Positions 60,711-64,000 of a stretch of DNA of 64,000 nt are shown in pieces (position 1 is the first letter of the stretch; each line of letters begins with the position of its first letter). Under the pieces are notes generated by a model. It did not search any database. It saw only the letters and a list, made by a program, of their open reading frames with translations, and was not told the origin of the DNA. The position numbers and the translations under genes were made by a program. Origin of the DNA: JACVRW01 sp963812915 (GTDB lineage: Bacteria > Actinomycetota > Thermoleophilia > Solirubrobacterales > Thermoleophilaceae); contig CAWEXB010000007.1 in assembly GCA_963812915.1 (NCBI GenBank), positions 62,001 through 126,000 of the forward strand. The letters are read 5' to 3'.

Positions 60711-61625
60711 CTACTCAGGTGCCCTGAGGTGCGCGCGGACCAGCAGGACGTCGTGGTCAGTGTGCGTGGCCGGCACCACCTGCGCCGAGGGCGAGCGGAG
60801 CGCGCCGCTTCCGTAGACGTGCTGGAGCCCGGGGGCCTGCTCGGCGGACCTGTCGGTGCGGGTCCAGACGCCGGCGGGGGCGCAGGACTGGCGACGGTTG
60901 ACGTCACCCCCGAAGATGACGGTGCGTGCGGTCGCGCGACGTGCAAGGAGCGCCGAGAGTTCGACGCACTGCGCGTCGTTCCCCGCGACCTCAATGGTCG
61001 AGCGTGTGTTCAGGTGGGCGGTGCACACGTCGACGTCGACTCGGGTCGTGACGCACAGCCACCGCCGCCGCTCGATGCCGGCTTGTGCCTCGAAGTCTTG
61101 GTTGTCGGTGCTCTCTATGGCTGCCTCGGTGAGCACCGCGTCGCCGAAGAGTCCGCGGTCGCCCGGTCGGACGCAGCGTAGGCGCTCGCCGCGGTAAACC
61201 ACTCTCGAGAAGCGCATGTGGTAACCGGTCCGCCGGCCAATCCGCGCGATGTCACCCCGGCAGGCCTCGTTGAAGGTGACCGCGTCCGGGTGCGCTTCAC
61301 GGATCTGGGCCACTGCCTCCTCCACCACGGCCGGGTACGCGGCCTTGCCGTAACAGCCGGCCAGACCGGACAGGCAGAGGTTCATCTGCATCAACGTGTA
61401 CGTGGAGCTCCCAGACGGCGGCACGGCCGCGGACTTACCTATCGACGTCGATGGTTCCCGCGCCCCCGGACCGCTTGTCTCCGACGATCGGCTGCAGCCG
61501 GACGGGGCGAGGACCAGCGCGCAACCCACCGCCGCAAGGAGCAGGACCCCAGAACTCCCGCCGACCCTCTGAGAGCGTCGCCTCGCGCGTCTACGAGACC
61601 CGGGCGTGCCGGGCCAACCCTTCAG
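60711..61625 (-). CDS. Endonuclease/exonuclease/phosphatase-fold lipoprotein
   Basis: Exported EEP-superfamily protein of about 300 aa. The N-terminus has a lipoprotein signal (GGSSGVLLLAAVGCALVLAPSG-C) and the catalytic part reads YTLMQMNLCLSGLAGC, HPDAVTFNEACRGDIARI (metal-binding Glu), LCVTTRVDVDVCTAHLNTRS, ARTVIFGGDVNRRQSCAP (Asp-x-Asn) and VVPATHTDHDVLLVRAHL (final Asp-His). It cleaves phosphoesters of nucleic acids, lipids or nucleotides. The start is unsure: no ATG or GTG lies between the kelch-gene stop and the signal peptide; a CTG at 61625, overlapping that stop, is the nearest, while earlier ATGs overlap the kelch gene deeply. Confidence 0.78.
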   Translation of the reverse strand: MKGWPGTPGSRRRARRRSQRVGGSSGVLLLAAVGCALVLAPSGCSRSSETSGPGAREPSTSIGKSAAVPPSGSSTYTLMQMNLCLSGLAGCYGKAAYPAVVEEAVAQIREAHPDAVTFNEACRGDIARIGRRTGYHMRFSRVVYRGERLRCVRPGDRGLFGDAVLTEAAIESTDNQDFEAQAGIERRRWLCVTTRVDVDVCTAHLNTRSTIEVAGNDAQCVELSALLARRATARTVIFGGDVNRRQSCAPAGVWTRTDRSAEQAPGLQHVYGSGALRSPSAQVVPATHTDHDVLLVRAHLRAPE

Positions 61626-62530
61626 GGACGCTCGAACGATTCCCAGGTGTCCCCGAAGAAGTCGGTCAACGTCACGCCGCCGAACAGGACCGAGCGTGCC
61701 CTCCCTGCGTCCCAGCTCAGCGCGGGCAGATAGCGCGGGCTCGGCCCCATGTCCTGCCGTTGGCGCCAGAGCTCGCCATCCCAGGTCCATGTGTCTCCGA
61801 GGAGCACAGCGGTCGAGTTCTCGACGCGGACTCCGCCGAAGAGGAGTGTCGTACCCGCGGTTCCGGTCATGGCATGCCCGTACCGAGTTGCCGGGCCCAT
61901 GTTCGAGACCTGTTCCCAGGCGCTCCCATCCCACTCCCAGGTATCGCGCTGGGGTGTCGTGTCATCGGTGGTGAAACCGCCAAAGAGGACAATCCGCTGG
62001 CGGGATGCGTCGTACGCGAGAGCGCTAGCGACCCGCTGGCGTGGCCCCACATCCGCGACCTGGGTCCAGGTGGTGCCATCCCAGGCCCAGGTGCCGACGG
62101 GAGCCGGATCGAGCGTGCCGCCCGGGTCGGCCTGGCCGCCCTCCAGGATCGTCACCTGACGCGCGCCGTCGTACGCCATTTGAAAGTAGGCGTTGCGCGC
62201 CTGCGGTCCGGTGTCTTCGACCTGCGTCCAGGCTTCGCCGTCCCACTCCCACGTCTCCGAGACGTAGCTGGGGCCCAGCGTGCTGGTGAACACGACCGCG
62301 ACGTCCCGATTCGAGTCGTAGGCCATGCCCGCGAGGTACGTCGGCGTCGGCCCTGTGTCGGCTACCTGAACCCAGCCCTCTCCGTCCCATTCCCAGGTGT
62401 CGTTGAACTCCTGCCCTCCGCCGCCACCCCAGAGCAGAGTCCTTCCCGTCGCCTCGAGGTGGGCCGTCGCCGCCGCGGCCCGTGGTGCTGGTCCGATGTC
62501 TTGCCGTTGTTGCCAGAGAAGGAGAGCCAT
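61622..62530 (-). CDS. Kelch-type beta-propeller protein
   Basis: A 302-aa protein made almost wholly of kelch-like repeats of about 50 residues: T-W-E-W-D-G-x-x-W-x-Q-V-x-D-x-G-P then A-Y-D-x-x-R and V-L-F-G-G, repeated about six times (near residues 33, 80, 130, 180, 230, 280). It begins in the middle of a repeat unit (WQQRQDIGPAPR) and has no signal peptide from this start, so the 5' end may be missing or the start further upstream. Such propellers bind proteins or sugars outside the cell in soil bacteria. It directly precedes, and likely co-transcribes with, the EEP lipoprotein gene. Confidence 0.8.
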   Translation of the reverse strand: MALLLWQQRQDIGPAPRAAAATAHLEATGRTLLWGGGGGQEFNDTWEWDGEGWVQVADTGPTPTYLAGMAYDSNRDVAVVFTSTLGPSYVSETWEWDGEAWTQVEDTGPQARNAYFQMAYDGARQVTILEGGQADPGGTLDPAPVGTWAWDGTTWTQVADVGPRQRVASALAYDASRQRIVLFGGFTTDDTTPQRDTWEWDGSAWEQVSNMGPATRYGHAMTGTAGTTLLFGGVRVENSTAVLLGDTWTWDGELWRQRQDMGPSPRYLPALSWDAGRARSVLFGGVTLTDFFGDTWESFERP

Positions 62531-62640
62531 CGCCCAGGCGGATGCTAGTGCGGCGCTTCGGAAGGCGACACGCGTTCTCCCGCGACTCCGGCACTTTGCG
62601 GCGCCGCCTGACGCACCGGACCCGGTACCTTGGCCCCGGC

Positions 62641-64000
62641 ATGAACGTGACGCTCCCCGACGGCTCCCCCCTGGAGCTTCCCGACGGCGCCACCGGCGCC
62701 GACGCCGCGCGCGCGATCGGCGAGGGGCTGGCGCGCGCCGCGCTCGGTATCCGGGTCCGTCGGGACGGCGCCGAGCCGGACCTCCGCGATCTGGGGGCGC
62801 CGCTCCGGGACGGGGACACGATCGAGATCGTCACGGCGAAGAGCCAGGAGGACGGAATGGGTCCCCTCTGGCTGATCCGCCACGACGCGGCGCACGTGCT
62901 CGCCACCGCGGTGATGGAGCTCTACCCGGGGGTGAAGATCTCGATCGGCCCTCCGATCGCGGACGGCTTCTACTACGACTTCGAATTCCCCGAGAGTGTC
63001 AAGGTCACCGAGGACGACTTCGAGCGCATCGAGGCGAAGATGCGCGAGCACGTCGAGGCCGACGAGGCGTTCGAGCGCAGCGAGCTGCCGGCGGCCGAGG
63101 CGATCGAGCGTTTCAGGGCGGACGGCCAGGACTACAAGGTCGAGCTGATCGACGACCTCGTTCGGGATGAAGGCGTCGAGACCGTCTCGCTCTACCGAAA
63201 CGGCCCCTTCACCGACCTCTGCCGCGGACCCCACGGGCCGTCCACGAAGCGCGTCAAGGCGTTCAAGCTCACGGCGGTCGCGGGCGCCTACTGGCGCGGC
63301 GACGCGAGCCGCCAGATGCTCACGCGCGTCTACGGCACCGCGTTCCTCTCGAAGGAGGACCTCGAGGAGCACCTGCGCCGGCTGGAGGAGGCCCGGGCGC
63401 GCGACCACCGGAAGCTCGGCCGCGAGCTGGGGCTCTTCATGTTCTCCGACTTGGCGCCCGGCATGCCCTTCTGGTTGCCGAACGGCACACACATCTGGAA
63501 CGAGCTGACGCGGCTCTGGCGGGCCACGAACGTCGAGCGCGGCTACGTCGAGGTACGCACGCCGATCCTCTACGACGTCGAGCTGTGGAAGCGGTCCGGC
63601 CACTGGGACGTCTACCGGGACCACATGTACTTCACGGACATCGAGGACCAGCCCATGGGCCTGAAGCCCATGAACTGCCCCGCCCACTGCCAGATCTACA
63701 AGCACGAGTTGCGCTCGTACCGAGATCTGCCGTTGAGGCTCGCGGAGCAGGGCCTCGTGCACAGGCACGAGCCCAGCGGCACGCTCCACGGCCTGCTTCG
63801 CGTTCGCCACATCACCCAGGACGACGCCCACGTGTTCTGCACCGAGGAGCAGATCGAGGAAGAGGCGATGCGCTGCCTCGATTTCGGCTTCTTCATCTAC
63901 CGCCAGTTCGGGCTCGAGCCCCGGCTCGAGCTGTCCACCCGGCCCGAGAAGCGCGTGGGGACCGAGGAGATGTGGGACAAGGCGGAGGCGGCGCTGCTGC
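62641..64000 (+). CDS. thrS: Threonyl-tRNA synthetase (3' end off the window)
   Basis: Charges tRNA-Thr with threonine in the cytosol. 453 of about 650 codons are visible, open to the window edge. Domains: TGS (residues 1-62, starting VTLPDGSPLELPDGATGADAARAIGEGLA), the editing domain with H-x3-H at residues 81-85 and the later C-R-G-P-H metal site (FTDLCRGPHGPSTK), then the class II catalytic core with motif 1 (ERGYVEVRTPILYDVELWKRSGHWDVY) and LKPMNCPAHCQIY, motif 2 QGLVHRHEPSGTLHGLLRVRHITQDDAHVFC. Motif 3 and the anticodon-binding domain lie beyond 64000. Core gene that marks the return to housekeeping DNA. Confidence 0.97.
   Translation, partial: MNVTLPDGSPLELPDGATGADAARAIGEGLARAALGIRVRRDGAEPDLRDLGAPLRDGDTIEIVTAKSQEDGMGPLWLIRHDAAHVLATAVMELYPGVKISIGPPIADGFYYDFEFPESVKVTEDDFERIEAKMREHVEADEAFERSELPAAEAIERFRADGQDYKVELIDDLVRDEGVETVSLYRNGPFTDLCRGPHGPSTKRVKAFKLTAVAGAYWRGDASRQMLTRVYGTAFLSKEDLEEHLRRLEEARARDHRKLGRELGLFMFSDLAPGMPFWLPNGTHIWNELTRLWRATNVERGYVEVRTPILYDVELWKRSGHWDVYRDHMYFTDIEDQPMGLKPMNCPAHCQIYKHELRSYRDLPLRLAEQGLVHRHEPSGTLHGLLRVRHITQDDAHVFCTEEQIEEEAMRCLDFGFFIYRQFGLEPRLELSTRPEKRVGTEEMWDKAEAALL

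Overview
The window is high-GC DNA (roughly 70% G+C by eye) with dense genes, many GTG starts and frequent 4-base ATGA/GTGA overlaps. Several traits suggest a soil actinobacterium, probably Thermoleophilia/Solirubrobacterales: glycine-rich proteins ending in RTX-like GND repeats, an ANTAR regulator, a cyclase-ATPase-LuxR regulator and a CGNR regulator. The lineage is an inference from gene content. It is an accessory, rearranged stretch ending in a housekeeping gene (thrS). No rRNA, tRNA or CRISPR array was seen.

Layout. 1-5.4 kb: a leftward unit of a flavin (LLM) oxidoreductase, a branched-chain-amino-acid-type binding lipoprotein, LivG and LivF (cut by the edge), preceded by a frameshifted CrtI/PYROXD2-like FAD oxidoreductase. 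5.4-17.3 kb: mixed genes, namely a CDF metal transporter, two DHFR/RibD-fold proteins, glyoxalase fragments, a sulfatase remnant, a cyclase-ATPase-LuxR regulator, GNAT, MsrA, a methyltransferase, RNase HI, a universal stress protein, a secreted glycerophosphodiesterase and a group II intron RT remnant. 17.3-30.3 kb: a second FAD oxidoreductase/LLM pair, divergent, leading into a tightly coupled operon (M20 hydrolase, FAH-fold hydrolase, two M24 enzymes, two ketopantoate-reductase-like proteins, a GntR regulator), then AKR, cupin, OsmC and a class V PLP enzyme. 30.4-37.5 kb: ACT protein, phosphoesterase, CGNR regulator with LivM, membrane and secreted proteins. 37.7-52.2 kb: an IS110-type element, two copies of a 1.7-kb direct repeat carrying a glycine-rich/RTX-like gene, and between them decarboxylase-like, SDR, GST, ANTAR, DUF899, HNH, SnoaL, O-methyltransferase and dienelactone-hydrolase genes. 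52.5-60.5 kb: an eight-gene coupled operon that looks like pterin- or pyrimidine-related lipid/glycoconjugate chemistry. 60.5-64 kb: a MITE-like foldback, an endonuclease/phosphatase-fold lipoprotein, a kelch propeller protein and the start of thrS.

Two candidate undescribed systems stand out. The first is a catabolic regulon. A palindrome with the core TTGATCAA lies upstream of the LLM/ABC unit, both FAD oxidoreductases (one site shared with the second LLM operon) and the AKR unit. This ties uptake, flavin oxidation, hydrolysis, reduction and a PLP step to one regulator, perhaps the GntR encoded inside the cluster. The second is the 52.5-60.5 kb operon, which combines an atypical PTPS-fold enzyme, a RibD-like reductase, a glycosyltransferase, a flippase-like membrane protein, a CDP-alcohol phosphotransferase fused to a phosphatase/sulfatase-type domain, and two methyltransferases.

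Many otherwise well-preserved genes carry single-base frame breaks, often in G/C runs. They behave more like sequencing or assembly indels than gene decay, so genes labelled pseudogene here should be read as 'frame-broken in this sequence' unless the entry says remnant.
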